The position numbers and the translations under genes are program-made. Shown here in pieces: positions 1-12,718 of a DNA stretch of 64,000 nt. Source of the stretch: Rallus limicola (Eukaryota; Chordata; Aves; Gruiformes; Rallidae); the NCBI GenBank assembly GCA_022605955.1, contig JAKCOZ010000041.1:5153001-5217000 (forward strand), in the 5' to 3' direction. The notes beneath the pieces are model-generated. The model made no database searches and was not told the DNA's origin. It was given only the letters and a program-made list of their open reading frames with translations. The stretch's first letter is position 1. Each line of letters opens with the position of its first letter.

Positions 1-370
1 GACTTGAGCCTGAAACACAAGACATCCCTGTGCTCAGGATATCCCTGCTTCTTTTAGTCACTGAACACACTTTAAAACTCAGCAAAACAAGAAACCAGGA
101 AGCAGGTAAAGCCTACTTCCAGAGTATCTTTAAAATAGCTTTTTCACATAAACTGGTCACACAGGAAAAAACCTAGCACAGAATTTCTCATGATCTGTAG
201 AAGAAATGAAGTATCATATTTATGAGAGACAGAATGCCCAATAAAGCAGGGTTTCTGTGACATACATTAAAACTCCATCTTCATGAGAAAACAGATAGAT
301 ACAAATATCAAAACTTATTTTAAAACATTTTAATTTTTTCAAAAAGAAAAATAATAAGATTTATAATTAC

Positions 371-400
371 TCCTTCCCCCCTCCCCCCCCCCCCCCCCCC
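371..400. repeat. C-rich homopolymer tract (C18)
   Basis: Six Cs at 376-381 are followed by a T and then 18 consecutive Cs at 383-400. The complementary strand is a long G run able to form a G-quadruplex. Such tracts are prone to replication slippage and sequencing error, so the exact length is uncertain. Confidence 0.9.
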
Positions 401-2175
401 ACCTCCTTAAAGAGTATCTGAATCTGTACTTAATTTATGTTTTCAGCTGAGGATCAAAAGCCTTGAACCACCACATACCCTTCCACAAATCCTGGATGAT
501 CATCAGTCCAGGGCACACATGCAACTCTACAGCAATACATGCAACTGCAAACAGGTAGATATGCTTTTATCTTCACTCATGACCAACAAAGCAGGTAGTA
601 AAAACCTCATGCATATCATATCACTACACCTGCCAGGGTGAGAGAAGAAATTACTTAAATTTAGATTCTTCTAATAATTTCTGATGTTTTCACCCAAAGA
701 TACAGTCTGCTTTGAGTCCCTTCCTTTCTGTAATGTCCAGCTCCTGTTTTGCCCAGAAAAAGAGAAATCCAAATGCTATTTATCTGTACCCAAGAGGCTG
801 ACAAAAAAATTTAGTGACAGAGGGCAGCACACAAGATGCACGTAGAGTCCAGTGTGTTGTAACTGATGGGATAAGTCTCAGAGAACCTGAAATCCAGAAC
901 TGCTACTGGAAAAATAACCACCCCTTATTGCAACCTGGCTATCTATCTAAATCTGAAGAGGCAAGGGAAGAAAGTGTTCTTATGGATAAATCTCAACCAA
1001 AAGCCACAGTGAGACCTAGCCTACCCAAAGGGATCACCACAGTGAAAACTCCACAGTTCTTGGAATTCTCTCACATGCCTTTCCAAGTCTAGCACTTCGA
1101 TGCCTAGATCAAATATGGCATTTCTGCCACTACTGTGACATAAATAATCTTTTCCTTCAGTTCCAAAACACATTTCTAGGAAAACAACAAAAGGAGCATG
1201 TGCACCACAGAGGCTGGTATTAAATATTTAACTTTCAGCCTTAACAACCTTTTTTTGTTTGTTTATTGTTCCTGCTTGAGGCTAAGTAGTAAGGCCAGCT
1301 CATGAGGCAAAGCTACTATCAGTCCTTATTTATTATTCAGTTATCAAATGTACTAATCCCACCTCTCTCTCTAAAGCCAGATATGTCTCTTCGTAAGAAA
1401 GCTCTTACAGATCAGAAACCTAACATTATCCTGCAAAGAAACCAGAGCTCACATAACATTTCAGGGGTTCAGCAGTGCATATTGTAAATTTCAAGTATAG
1501 GGGGACCTTTATGAGGGAATAAACTTTGTTTCACCAAGACTACCTTTCAGACCACAGCCCAGCCTTGACAGGCTTCCCCAGAATCACCTGAAAACAGAAT
1601 TCTAAAGTTGTTGCTTCAACTAGGTGGGACTATAAATACTTTACAAAGTAATTTGGAAGTATAGTCAAAAAAGAAGCCTCAGCAAAATATTCACATCAGT
1701 TCCCTCTTGTAGGCAAAGTCCCCCCGACAGTGTAGAAACCTATGGAAATCCTTCCATTCACCAGGCAAGGTCAAGATCTTCATATACTGAAGCTGGATGT
1801 TATGAGAATTGGCATAATATAGTTGAACCATCTAAGACCGAAGGAAAACCTTTTGTTCCATCTTGTCTAAAAGCCTTTTATGTTGTGTAATTACCTGTTC
1901 CTAAGCAAGGCAGAATCCTTAGGTCAGGAAAGCCACTTTAACAACTCGATGTGGCAAAGTGACAAGTGTTCATTCAACTGCTTTTGTAGGCAACTTTGCC
2001 GCTCAAGCTCCATAGGTAGGCTGACCACACTCAGTACCCAAATCAGCTCTAAATACATTTAATAGATGCCACATGTTACAGAAACATGTATTAGATGTTG
2101 GTTTGTCAAACTTTATGCAAAATGCCCTTTCTGTTCCTCAAATACGGAATCTAATGCAGAAGCTTTGTCTCTAGA

Positions 2176-2202
2176 GGGAAATGGGGGGAGGGGGGGAAGG
2201 GG
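2176..2202 (+). repeat. G-rich tract, potential G-quadruplex
   Basis: Four G runs of 3, 6, 7 and 4 bases occur within 27 bases, separated by one to four A/T bases. This meets the usual pattern for an intramolecular G-quadruplex on the plus strand. No promoter feature adjoins it, so it may be only a simple repeat. Confidence 0.7.
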
Positions 2203-3139
2203 AGAATTGCCATCAGTAGCCAGCTGTATCTAATAAGAGGCTGCTTAAAGCAGAATATGGGTTTTAACATGGCATCATATTAAATATCCAGTGTAACTAG
2301 TGAAAACTGTGGACAGTGACTTATAATGCTAATATTACAATGTGTTATCACACCTTCTGACAAAGAAAAGCATTTACTAACACACTTGCAGCAGAACAAT
2401 CTGTTTGTAACACGGGATTTTTTTTTCCTGTAACAGTTTGCCTTGTATGCTTAAATGCCACTTGTTTTGCTTTGCCAACTAAACATAGTAAGAGTTTAGT
2501 GTTTATACAGAGTGCATTGGAATGTCAGGTGCTTATTTAATTGCTTTTGTAGCCAATTTCCTTGCCCCTCAAGGCTCATTAGTCAGTCATCTAATCATTC
2601 CATACAATAATGCATCCTCTGTGTTTCCTCCTTGGGTTCAGGAATATATCTTTGTCTGTTTCCAACAGTGGTGTCCTTCAGCTGCAACCTTTCCGAGGGT
2701 TTTTTGACTGTTTGCCAATGTCAGTGTCTGTTCCACATGGAGACGGATTTCCCCAACATCTATTAATTCTGTTGTACCATATACTTAGCCATCTGGACAA
2801 TAAGGTAACAGAAAGAGACTGCTGTTTCATGAAAAATCTGTATGGCTTTGCAAATAATGGGCTTGTTGCACCTGTCCACCTTACCATTTTACAAAGATGC
2901 CAGAATGAAATAACGCACTACTACTGTGCTCCCATCCAACCACAGAGTCATACTTGCAGTTGCAAAAGCTGAAGGAACACAGGAAAGATGGAAAAGCAAA
3001 GTGATAATCTTCAGGGCACCTGTAAGGCTTGCAGTGCTGCTGAGCTGTGTGTTCAGCTGCTCCTGAACACAGTGTGAGGAGTCGATACGATGTCCATAAC
3101 AGGGCACACTGTGCCTTCAGCAAGTCTGCACGTGACAGA

Positions 3140-3957
3140 ACTGTGAGGAGTGGCTGGTACACCAGAGGGACATACAGAGGGACCTTGCCAGGCTGGTGAA
3201 ATGGGCTGAGAGAATTGCAGAGTCCTACATATGGGGAGGAACAACCTCAGCACCAATACATGCTGGGAGCCAAGGGCTTGAAAAACAGCTTGGTGGAGAA
3301 GGCCTCGGGGATCCCAGCAGACCCCAGGTTGAACAGACAGACACGTGCCCTTGCTGCAAAGAAGGCTCCAAGTACCCTGGGCTGCATGAGGAGGAGTGCT
3401 GCCAGCAGGATGAGGGAATGATCCTTCTCATCTACTCAGCACTGGGGAGGCCACAGCTGGAGTACCACGTCCAGTCCTGACCTCCCCAGCACAAGAGAGA
3501 TAGAGAGCTACTGGAGAGAGTCCAATGAAGTGCTACTAAAATTATCCAAGTCCTGGGGGCAGCCCTCTAATAGGAGAAGAGGTGGGAGAGCTGGGATTGC
3601 TTAGCCTGCTGAAGAGAAGGGTTGGGGGAATCTTAGCAATGTGTACAACAGTCTGAAGGCAGTGTTAAAGGAAGACTGAACCAGGCTCTTTTCAGTGGTG
3701 CCCAGTGATAGGACCAGAGACAGCAGCCATAAACTAAAATGTGGGAGGTTCCCTCAGAACATCAGGAAATACTTTTGCACAGAAGATGACTGAACACTAC
3801 CACAGGTTTCCCAGAAAGGTTGTCGAGTCTTCATCCTTGGAGACATCCAACAGCCATCAGGACATAGTCCTGGTCTTTAGGTGGCCCTTCCAGAGCAGTG
3901 GGGTTGGACTACATGACCTCCAGAGGTCACAACCTACACCATCCTGTGATTCCTTTC
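3140..3957 (+). mobile_element. CR1 LINE fragment, 3' part, plus orientation
   Basis: This is a 5'-truncated copy of the avian/reptilian non-LTR retrotransposon CR1. It covers the last roughly 0.8 kb: the end of the reverse-transcriptase region, where the wording around 3180-3460 parallels the usual CR1 segment, and the 3' UTR. It ends at the typical motif (ggttggactacatgacctcc at 3902-3921, then cctgtgattc). Many substitutions and short indels mark it as old. The open frames at 3196-3480 and 3741-4085 fall in this element and are not host genes. Identification rests on recalled CR1 wording; the boundaries are approximate, within about 30 bases. Confidence 0.85.
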
Positions 3958-6900
3958 AAGCTACACTGTCTGTAGACACAGAGACACACACACACAAACT
4001 TCAAAACAGCACACAGAAACTCCAAAACAAAGTAACTACCACCAAGCAAAAAACATGCTCATCATTTGTTTCCCAAAATAAATAGCAGACATTTGGAAAC
4101 TGGTAAGCCAGCAAGCAAATTCTATTTTCAAAGCTGAGTTTCCATTCGGTTAACCAACTGACTGAAAAGTCTTTGGAATCCAGTTTCCAAAGAAACTGAC
4201 AACATGTCACTAAATTAAAACAACTTATTTAAAACTTCAACAAACATTTAGGTGGAATTTCTACAAACACTCAATAGATAAGCACTTTTCCACTGACAGC
4301 CAACCAGCTAATACCAGACTATCAAGAACATCTATTTCTTCTGGTTTGGGGCTGGAGGAAGGGAAGGACAGAGAAATTGTTTTTTCTTCACTACAATTTG
4401 AGCTTGAAAAGCACCCCACTGCTAGCTACTGGGAGCAAGAAATCACCCATGTCATGCTCCTCTGCATGCTGTGTCCATGTTGCAGTTGCTTCACTCTGCT
4501 TTTTATTGCTACATACACACTGAGCAGCAAAATAAAACTAATTTCAGTGTTTACTAAATGTTGGGGGTTTGGGTCTTTCTTTTTATTCCACAGCAGAGAA
4601 GAAACCAGACAACAGGGGTATCACAAGCAATCTACACACAGTAATATTTCTGAGAAATACTATTTTGGATTAGAAAATGGTGTAGAACTCCCCTCACAAT
4701 GGAAGAGTGGCTAGATTGAAGTGTTTTGCAGTAATTATGTCTCATGATGTATTATATCAAGATGGAATAATTATCTTGAGTTTCTATTTTTAAACCATGA
4801 TAGTGTGTAACAGAAACTTCCCAAAGAAAATATAAGTATGGACAAGTGAAACAAATAGCTGCTAACCCCTCCACAACTTCATGCTGAAAGTCACCATGAA
4901 AGTAATATTAAATGGTTATGAATACCATGGGGAAGAAAACAGTTCAAGTGTGGGGTTATATTCAGTTTGTAAGAATATAATTTACACAATAAAGATAAAC
5001 CTATTTCAGAAAAAAACCAAAACCCAGAATCCAAAGGGTTTACTGCAAAACCTCAAATTACCTCTCTCTCAACATATAATGTGCATATCTCAATTTAATA
5101 GATAAACCACCAAATGTGTCTTGCTTTAACTGCCCCCTGAAGGTATTGTTGTCTATCTCTTAGTCCAGTACTGCGAAGAACATATCAAACCTTGTTTCAG
5201 ATCCTAAAGGTTACTCTCAAAGGGAAGAAACTGATATTCTGAATATCCAGCTTCTCTCAGGGGGTGCTCACACTACTGTCTGAGGCTTACTAAATGCAAA
5301 TCTGACCACTCTGAGCACCACGTGTGCAACATGCAAACCAGACTATCACTTGCTGCCAGACCCCGAGGACACTCTGGCTCATTCCCAATTCAGCAACCTA
5401 TCTGCTCAGCAATGCAAAACACTGCTCTTCACTAATACACATTTCAGTTCTAGGTCAGTTTGCTGACTTTCAAAGCTTTACATAATGGATCTCAATTCCC
5501 CCCTCCCCACAATGAGTTAGACTGCACACACCCCAGCTACATTTCACTGCAGCGGTCTGTTTGCTGGCTAAACTGTGTCCCAGGAAAGGTTACACAAAAC
5601 TGAACCTTCAGAGAAGTGGCTGTCAGAAAAAATATTAACAACCAACTCTCCTACTCAAGCTAAATGTGAAATCACTGCTCTGTCCAGCCTTAGCTAATCA
5701 TTTGTAAAAAAGGTAAATATCACCCACAGACGAAACAGAAGAGGAGGATTTTTTTTATGCTTTCACTGCAGGGAGGGAATACAGACCCATCCTGCAGTAA
5801 TAAGGTCCACATAGCCACACAATTAGCTTGTTTTAAGTAAGTTACTAGCAGTTTTAATAGTCTACCTATATATGACACAAAGAATAATGCATTTTACGCT
5901 GATTTTTGGGACAGTCACAACCCTGGTGATACACATTCTGAGTAAGAGTGCTACACGGTCTTCTCTGTAACTTCTATCCAACAGGTCAGAATTGTATTAC
6001 TAAAATATTCAAAAGCCTTTCCTCTCTTGCCCTTTTTCAATCATATTAAGAATAAATAAATCTAATACCAAGAGCAGCTAAAACTACTTTTTAAGTATAT
6101 GTAGAACATAGCAACATACCTAACAAACTGGGTAAACTAAGTCTGTCTCAGGATATTGTATCTTTACCTTTGGCCAATGAGTGGCTCCTGCAGCCTCAGT
6201 GGATATTCTGTTTGATACCAGACAAATCAACTTAAAAACTTCTGAGCCACAGACAGACAGGTCTTTGCATAGCGACCACTCTAATGCCTCCAAGGGATTG
6301 AGCTGAATTTCACAGGTTCATTGACTTCGCTTTTGTGGCATAAACAAGAGTCATATAGCCTCAGCTCCAGAAGATTCGTTTCCACCTTGCCAGAAGAGAT
6401 AACTGTCCTCAGAACACCAAGCATTAGGGCTCCATAAACTCAATCCTGAACCAGTTTTTCTCTTAAAGAGTGTGATGCTTCAGCCCCAGACAGTGGCCAA
6501 GCACCACACACAGCTCTCTCACTCTCACAGAACAGACAGAGCCTCCATGGATTTGGATAAGGACAGTTCACTGACAAAAAAATCACCATGGATGTAGAAC
6601 AATAATGGTCAGTTACACTCACACCCACTGCTGACACAGAGTACCTTACCAACGAGGTAATTAGAGAGCGCTCCCCAACAGCAAGGACAGACCAACCAAC
6701 CTACCTGATCTGATGCACCAGCCACACTCAGACTGTCCTGGACACAAGAAACCCCTGCCCTTCCCCAGCCAGCTGCTTTTATGGGGAAGTGATGTCAGGT
6801 GGTGTGAAAACAGCCCAGGGTAACTCAGCTCACCTGTGCTGGCTGCTTGGGAAGGTTAACTCTGGCCTGGCCAGAACCAGAACAAAGGGAAACCCTCCTT

Positions 6901-6974
6901 GGCCACACACTTCTTTTGGGTACATTAGCCTTACAAAAAACATTTTTCTTACTTGGGAAACCAAGAAATCAAGG

Positions 6975-7017
6975 CTTCTTCCCTCTCTTCCCTCCCTCCC
7001 CCCCCCACTTTTTTTTG
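6975..7017. repeat. Polypyrimidine tract ending in a T run
   Basis: About 40 bases of almost pure C and T occur here, including a C9-10 run followed by about eight Ts. It is a simple-sequence tract with no adjoining exon that would make it a splice acceptor on the plus strand. Confidence 0.8.
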
Positions 7018-7217
7018 TTAAAATGAGGACTAAGCCTTAGGACATTCAACAAGTAAGAAAAAATCACTGAAGACAGTGAAGAGCCTAATATACAAAGCTT
7101 AAAACACTTAACAATACTGCCTAGACATGGAATAAAATAAAGTTTGCCAACAGCTAGGTGAGAAATCATCCTTCTCACTACAAGACCTTGAGTAGGAGAA
7201 AACAAACTCTTGTGCTG

Positions 7218-7240
7218 CCTTTTTCTTTTTTTTTTTTTTT
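7218..7240. repeat. T-rich homopolymer
   Basis: A T run of about 15 bases at 7226-7240 is preceded by further Ts with a single C. On the minus strand it is an A tract. No retroposed gene body could be recognised next to it. Confidence 0.8.
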
Positions 7241-8091
7241 AAACCAGTAGCTGCTTACAGACTTCCCTGCAGGTGTTTAACTATTTGAAATTAAATTTCA
7301 CATTAAAAACAGTGCCTCATTTGCAGCTAGACTGAATATATCCTAGATCTGTTGCCAAGATGAAGCAAACCAGCCGCCACAACACATTCTCCCAACTTCA
7401 CTCAAAATGAGCAACAGCATTCCTCTGACCACCACAAAGAAAACATGGCAGAGCTGGAGACTTTCAGCATAATGATAGCAGACAAAAAGAAGAGATAATT
7501 TTCTCCTACGCTGAGTTGCTTATAGCAGCACATCGTCAATAAAAAGCCTATCCTTAATTTAAAAATAAAATTAAACCTTTTTTATATCTCCTGTTGCTGT
7601 CTCCATCCCATCTGCAATTCCAAATGCAACTGGACAATATAAAAACAAATATGTTGCCTTTAACCAGGGGGAAGTGGAAGCAGGACTCAAGAGTAGAAAC
7701 ATGAATTTGCATTCTGGAGGGCAGCAAACAGCCCCCACCACAACTGGGGAAACTCCAGCAAGTTTCTTCCAAAACCATTTGGACCTTCAAATACAGCTTA
7801 CAGTTCCCCATCTTTAACAAACCGCCCATAGTAGGACTACTCCAAATGTACTCTCTGAAAGTGACGTGGAAGAGACAGAAATCCCCAAAGGCTGAGACCC
7901 CTGCCTCTCAGGCCACTGACGCCCAGGCCCCTGATGCTCAGCTCTCTGCCTCCCTCCCCAGTCAATCCCCCATCATTACCGATCTCCTGAAGCTCAGCGC
8001 ATTCTTCACACCATTATTAATGGAAGAGAACAGTTACAGCATGAAAGGTAACAAACATACAGGTCTTAAGTTATGGCATAGTCAGTGTCCA

Positions 8092-8312
8092 TACCTGGGT
8101 GCTGGCAGCGGGGTCTCTGGCAGGGAATACCCGGTTACTGCCAGTTCCATCTGGTTCCCACCAGGCACAGCTCAGCCCCTCAGCCGGGCAGCACCTCTGG
8201 GAAAACATGGCTGAGGTAGGGCAAAAATGCTGCACAGCTCTGAGGAGCAAACAGTGAGAACCAGCTCTGGGGAGAGAGGAGGAGGGGCTACACGTGCCAG
8301 TGGAGATTCCCT
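8092..8312 (-). mobile_element. LTR-like interspersed repeat fragment (family B), minus orientation
   Basis: Read on the minus strand, about 130 bases here match the plus-strand segment at 47283-47425 closely. The shared landmarks come in the same order: a CCTCCTCCTCTCTCCCCAG block, GCTGGTTCTCA, TTTGCTCCTCAGAGCTGTGC, TTTTCCCAGAGGTGCTGCC and GAGGGGCTGAGCTGTGCC. Two dispersed copies in opposite orientation mean a transposable element. The wording resembles avian endogenous-retrovirus LTRs as I recall them, but the family name is not certain. The open frames at 8071-8361 and 7846-8214 overlap it and are not host genes. Confidence 0.65.
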
Positions 8313-10636
8313 GGCAGCCTGGGGGGCTGGGCAGCCTGAGGTTTCTTTTTTTTCTCATCATCCAATTCTGTTTCAGTTGACAACAAATTAAATCAGGTTG
8401 ACTTCATTTTGCCCATGAGGACAACAGGTAAGTCATCTCCCCATCTTTACCTCAACCCTGGCCATGAGCCAATGTTAACCAATGACACCTTTACCACACC
8501 AGCCAGTCACTGTACTGCCATAAATCCAGTTTGCTTGGTTCTAAAATCATCAACAATGTTTTAAGGGAATAGTTTGAAAAGTAAGATTTAGACAGCCTAG
8601 CTTCTCAAAATAATCACAATCACATGGCTGACAGACTCATCACTGAGTAACAGCTGCTACTAACAGAGAAACAAGCAGTGTCAGTGCATGTTCCTTAGGT
8701 TGTTGGGAACCGAACTAGATTCAGGGCTGGTAGGACTTTTGCATTACTAGTGATATTTACTTCACCTGTTCTTCTCTATTTATATGTCAAAAGACTAATG
8801 GTTTTGGTATCTTTCAAGCAACAGTTAACCCTGTTTCTTTTACCTTGTATCCATTCCATGTGCTGTAGCCAGGCATTGCAAGCATGAGGAATATGCTTAT
8901 TGCAGTGTATGTTGAGAATTCCCCATGATGGGCAGCTCACAGCGATGGTGAGTCATACCACCTTGCCATCGTGCAGTTTTGACATTTGCTTTTCTAAAGT
9001 ATTTCTCTAGTATTCACTTCATGTTCTCCTCTTCAGAAATTCTATGAGTTCTATTTGGAGCAAAAAAAAAAAAAAGCGTATTAACACAGGGTAAATTTGC
9101 ATCAGGGCTCAGGAAGAGCAGTCATCATTTACCTGGAACCTGTAGTTTCAGAATTTAAGTTTCTATTGCGTATTAATGCTTCTAAATCATCTGCACTTAG
9201 AATGCAACTTCATTCATGTCAAAGCTTACACAGCCTATTTTTACATGGTGATCTTCTCTATCGGGATCAAACTGCTGAACATCCAGTGAGCATCTGGACT
9301 TTCAGCAGAAGGACAAAGCATGCAGCATCAGAGAAGTTGCACACCTGAACATACACACCAGTGAGGTGACAGGTAGCTGCACCACTTTGGCAGAAGTTGC
9401 TGTTTCCATGGTCAGAAAAAATGGACATGAAAACTTTGGAGGACAAGGGGGAAGTTACCTATTAAGAGTGGGAATGTAGGGTTTTGTACAGCTGTGGGTG
9501 AGAACATCAGAGTCAGATATTAAGTCTAGTTGGTTCCTTCCCCCTTCCCAGTGCAACTGAGAGGACTCTCAGAGATACAGACGGTAAAGGAAGAGGCAAG
9601 AGCACAGAAGTAACAATATGCCTGGTGACTTGGAAAGTCTTGGTGTCAGAAATTAGGAAGGATAAGTAACTGCCAAATTAAAAAAATGTTTAGCTTAAAA
9701 GTTGGGGTTTTTTTTAACTTTACTGTTAAAACTGAACCACAATCAGAATTTTTACTGCTAGAGTATTTTACAATCCCTCTACTATTCTGACAACTTCATA
9801 ATATTCCTGCATACATGAAATAATGTAGCTAAGAGAGAACAGATCTAGGAAGTCTCTAGACTTTCATTACAAGGCTGTCTCCCAAATCACCTTATATGGA
9901 AAATTATATCATAGATTTTATAATCCATAGCTTGCCACACTTTCAGCAGCCATTTCTGCATACTGCAGCAGGGCTGCTTCTGCCAGGGAACAAGAAGTAT
10001 GACATCTGTGAACGTTTCCTGTGGAGTTATCAATTCTGTCTTCCTATGACACATCACCTTTACAATCCCCCATCTCACTCCCATGAGGGAGATCATATTT
10101 TTCATCTCTTCCACGAAAAGGAATGTATATTGAGAAGCATCCTGTGTCTGGTTTATTGCAGTCTGTTCAACAATTACCATAGGAGATGACTGTTTCCCAG
10201 TAAGTTACCTGTCCATTTCCACCAAAGCACCCTCTGCCCTTTGCACTGCGTTTCCACTGTACCTTCTGCCCGACAAGCCTCCTAACCAACACAGTCAGAG
10301 AGACACTCTGCTTTTGGGGAAGCGTTTAATACTATTCTTAAAGGACAACTCACAAGCTGTATGTATTGCTTTTTGGCATACAGAGATCTGATTACACTAG
10401 TAAAGCCTACCTCTGCATTTGCTTCAATAAACAGCCTACTTAAAACGCTACTTCCAGAAATGTTTTGGGTTGGGAAAAAGTCTAACATGTTCTATAAAAC
10501 ACATTTAAATGTTTTTGATGGCCCATGTTAGCTACAACCCTTGTTTTTTTTTCAAGGGTGAGAAAAACATTCCAACAAATCTTCTTCAGGATTGTTTCAC
10601 GGGCTTTTATGAAGAACTAAAGTCAAAATGTTAAGT
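8313..10636. other. Non-coding stretch, no gene recognised
   Basis: This is AT-rich sequence with an A13 run near 9062-9075. Overlapping open frames on both strands at about 9887-10189 (97 codons each) show no recognisable motif and mirror each other, as chance frames do. A donor-like site on the minus strand near 10204 has a loosely exon-like stretch upstream, but I cannot tie it to a protein. Confidence 0.55.
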
Positions 10637-10763
10637 GTTCAAGGCCAGGTTGGATGGGGATTTGGGCAGCCTGGGTTAGGGAGGGTGTCCCTGCCCGTGG
10701 CAGGAGAGTGGAAGTAGATGGGCTTTAAGGTCCCTTCCACCCCAAACCATCCTGTGATTCTAT
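10637..10763 (+). mobile_element. CR1 LINE 3' end fragment, plus orientation
   Basis: This short copy covers only the extreme CR1 3' UTR. It starts at ttcaaggccaggttggatgg, continues through gggcagcctgg and ends with aggtcccttccacc and cctgtgattctat. The wording differs from the copies at 39.7 and 43.7 kb, so it belongs to another CR1 subfamily. The minus-strand open frame at 10639-10860 is only its shadow. Confidence 0.9.
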
Positions 10764-11284
10764 AGCTGGAAATGATCAATGTCTGTGCCCTTAGATCTAT
10801 TACATATTGCCAAAAATTTGAAATTGCATTATTTTTTTGTACTACAGTGACCATATCCATCTAGACTTCTATAAAATTCCAAGAAACTTCAAGTGTTTTA
10901 TAGTTCATTTCAGAGCTTAGATTTATATAAAATACTAAGTTTTGACAAATGAGAATAATTATTGTAAAAGCTGCCATTTTTCTGGAAGTTTCAAGACTTC
11001 AGACCATTTGTAAACTACAGCCACCACCCATATATATTTCAATCCAGGCAAACAGGGTTCTGAAGCATGTGTCTGTGTAACATCTATCATGGTCTAGAAC
11101 AGTACCTTTTACCAGAGCAAAGTACCAAGGGACAACTGGAGTACATGTAAATCTGTGCAAGAACATAAAAATTAATTCAAAGCAGCCTTTGACATCTGCA
11201 GTCTTTATTAACTAAGCACTTATCTGGAACAGGAAGTATTGTCAGAAGCTTTGAGCATCATTTTTCCAATAGCTTTCCGATTAA

Positions 11285-11337
11285 TCTCTTCCACAAGGTA
11301 CAAATGCACACACTCTCTTCCACAAGGTACAAATGCA
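11285..11337 (+). repeat. Short tandem duplication, 29-base period
   Basis: A 24-base segment beginning TCTCTTCCACAAGG at 11285-11308 recurs without mismatch at 11314-11337, giving a 29-base period with two copies. Perfect identity suggests a fairly recent slippage or duplication event. No coding role is evident. Confidence 0.9.
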
Positions 11338-11988
11338 AAATACATTTCTAAATAAAGTTTTTAAAGTTACAAGATCATTGTGAATACTCAACCAATAAAA
11401 ACTGTGTTCAAAATTTATCCTGCTGCTTCCTCGCTACCCTGCCAGCAGGATCACATTTGCCAACATTTACATTTGAAGTACATGGACAAATGAACAACTG
11501 AGTCATTAATCTGCTCTCAGCTTACATGTGTCAACATAGAGATTGAGTGAAGGAGCTTTGCAAGCCACAGGTAAATGCTCACATTTGGTATATTTTGATT
11601 CATCTGGGTATATTATCTTAAGAAAACCAGCTCCCTTAATTTACCCATCTGTAAAGCTCACATCTTGATAAATGATGTTTCCATATGCAACAAAGCAGAA
11701 GTTGTAGGTCTTTCAGGTTGACCATGAATTTCAGTGAAGTACAGGTCCTTAGACCTGTTGTTAAGTATGTTAAAGCATGATGGAGATTCCAGACATTCAC
11801 AAAGTGCCTGATTTTCATGAGTCCAAGGTGCAATAGCACTGCCAGCTACATAAAGAAATTAATGGCAGATATATTGTGCAGGTTTTCAAAAGGCATACTC
11901 AGGAGGCTGTTAATAAGAACCATCTATCAGAAAGTTCCTGCATTGCCATGGGAGAAAATGTGCCAAAACAATACATGACACTGCTGCT

Positions 11989-12005
11989 TTTTTTTTTTTT
12001 TTTTT
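11989..12005. repeat. T homopolymer of about 17 bases
   Basis: This is an uninterrupted T run in non-coding sequence. Its length is liable to sequencing error, and no feature depends on it. Confidence 0.85.
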
Positions 12006-12658
12006 AATACAGTGGTGGAAAAATACTTACTGTGTTTTATTTTCAATACAAAAAGGAAAAGATAAACAATTTTTGTAATGTTACACATACAGATGCTCAA
12101 ATACCTAAATTTTTCTTTTCTTCTTCTCCCACCCCCCTGAAATGAAAAAAGAATTGTAATTTTCTAATTTCTTCCATTCAGGTCCAGGCAAGCAGACTAA
12201 ATCCTGAATTAAATTATATTGGTGTATCATGCGAAAAGTTGCTTAGAACTAATTTTAGCATGATATTTAACAGGATTCTGGATGTTTATCAGCATCTCTA
12301 GAAATAGCATTAAGGGCAAATACAATAAAACCACTCTCTGAAGACAGAATAGCCTTATTTCCAGAACTACCACCTTAGTAGTGTGTATGGTTTTTATTAC
12401 TCCAGAGTTATCTTTCTTATCTGTTTTGCCTCCCTCACTTCTCCTTTGCATGATCTGAAAATCACGCAACCAGTCTGAGATGAGAAGAAACAAGAAGTCA
12501 GTCACAATAACTAGGCCTCACATGGGAAAAACTCTGTAAGATGACGGAGCTTGAAAAGAAGGTTGAAGAAAGAGAAAACTTAAAATAAATTTCTGCTTGG
12601 AAATGTAATTTAAAAAGCCCAAAATGACAGCTACAGTACTTTCTGACTGTGAATTTAC

Positions 12659-12718
12659 AAAAAAAAAAACCCTCAAGTAAAAAACAAAAAACCCCACCAA
12701 AAAAAAAAAAACCACCAC
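12659..12718. repeat. A/C-rich low-complexity tract
   Basis: A runs of 5-12 bases alternate with CCC and CACC words over about 60 bases. Similar tracts recur at about 17270-17325, 61766-61819 and 62878-62924, so this is a recurrent style of low-complexity sequence here rather than a unique element. Confidence 0.7.

Larger units (their letters stand above)
1..3139. other. Non-coding AT-rich stretch, no gene seen
   Basis: I see no convincing exon, RNA gene or transposon here apart from the C-rich tract near 371-400 and the G-rich tract at 2176-2202, which are listed separately. Open frames stay at or below about 120 codons, and no conserved motif is recognisable. A donor-like CAG/GTGATT on the minus strand near 1582 follows a pyrimidine run, but it has no credible partner. 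The stretch is probably intronic or intergenic. Confidence 0.6.
3958..8091. other. Non-coding stretch, no gene recognised
   Basis: This is AT-rich sequence with a short (CA)-like patch near 3983-4000 and a pyrimidine tract at 6975-7017. A somewhat GC-richer patch lies at about 6640-6960. On the minus strand it contains a TATA-like word (CATAAAAG, 6776-6782) followed by a donor-like site; this is discussed as a finding and is not asserted as a gene. Open frames stay at or below 122 codons and none resembles a known protein. Confidence 0.55.

Noticed and set aside
3196..4085. Plus-strand frames of 94 and 114 codons
   Set aside because: They lie inside the CR1 fragment at 3.14-3.96 kb or cross its 3' edge and derive from transposon sequence.
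9887..10189. Mirrored 97-codon frames on both strands
   Set aside because: The symmetry is a compositional effect; neither translation resembles a protein family.
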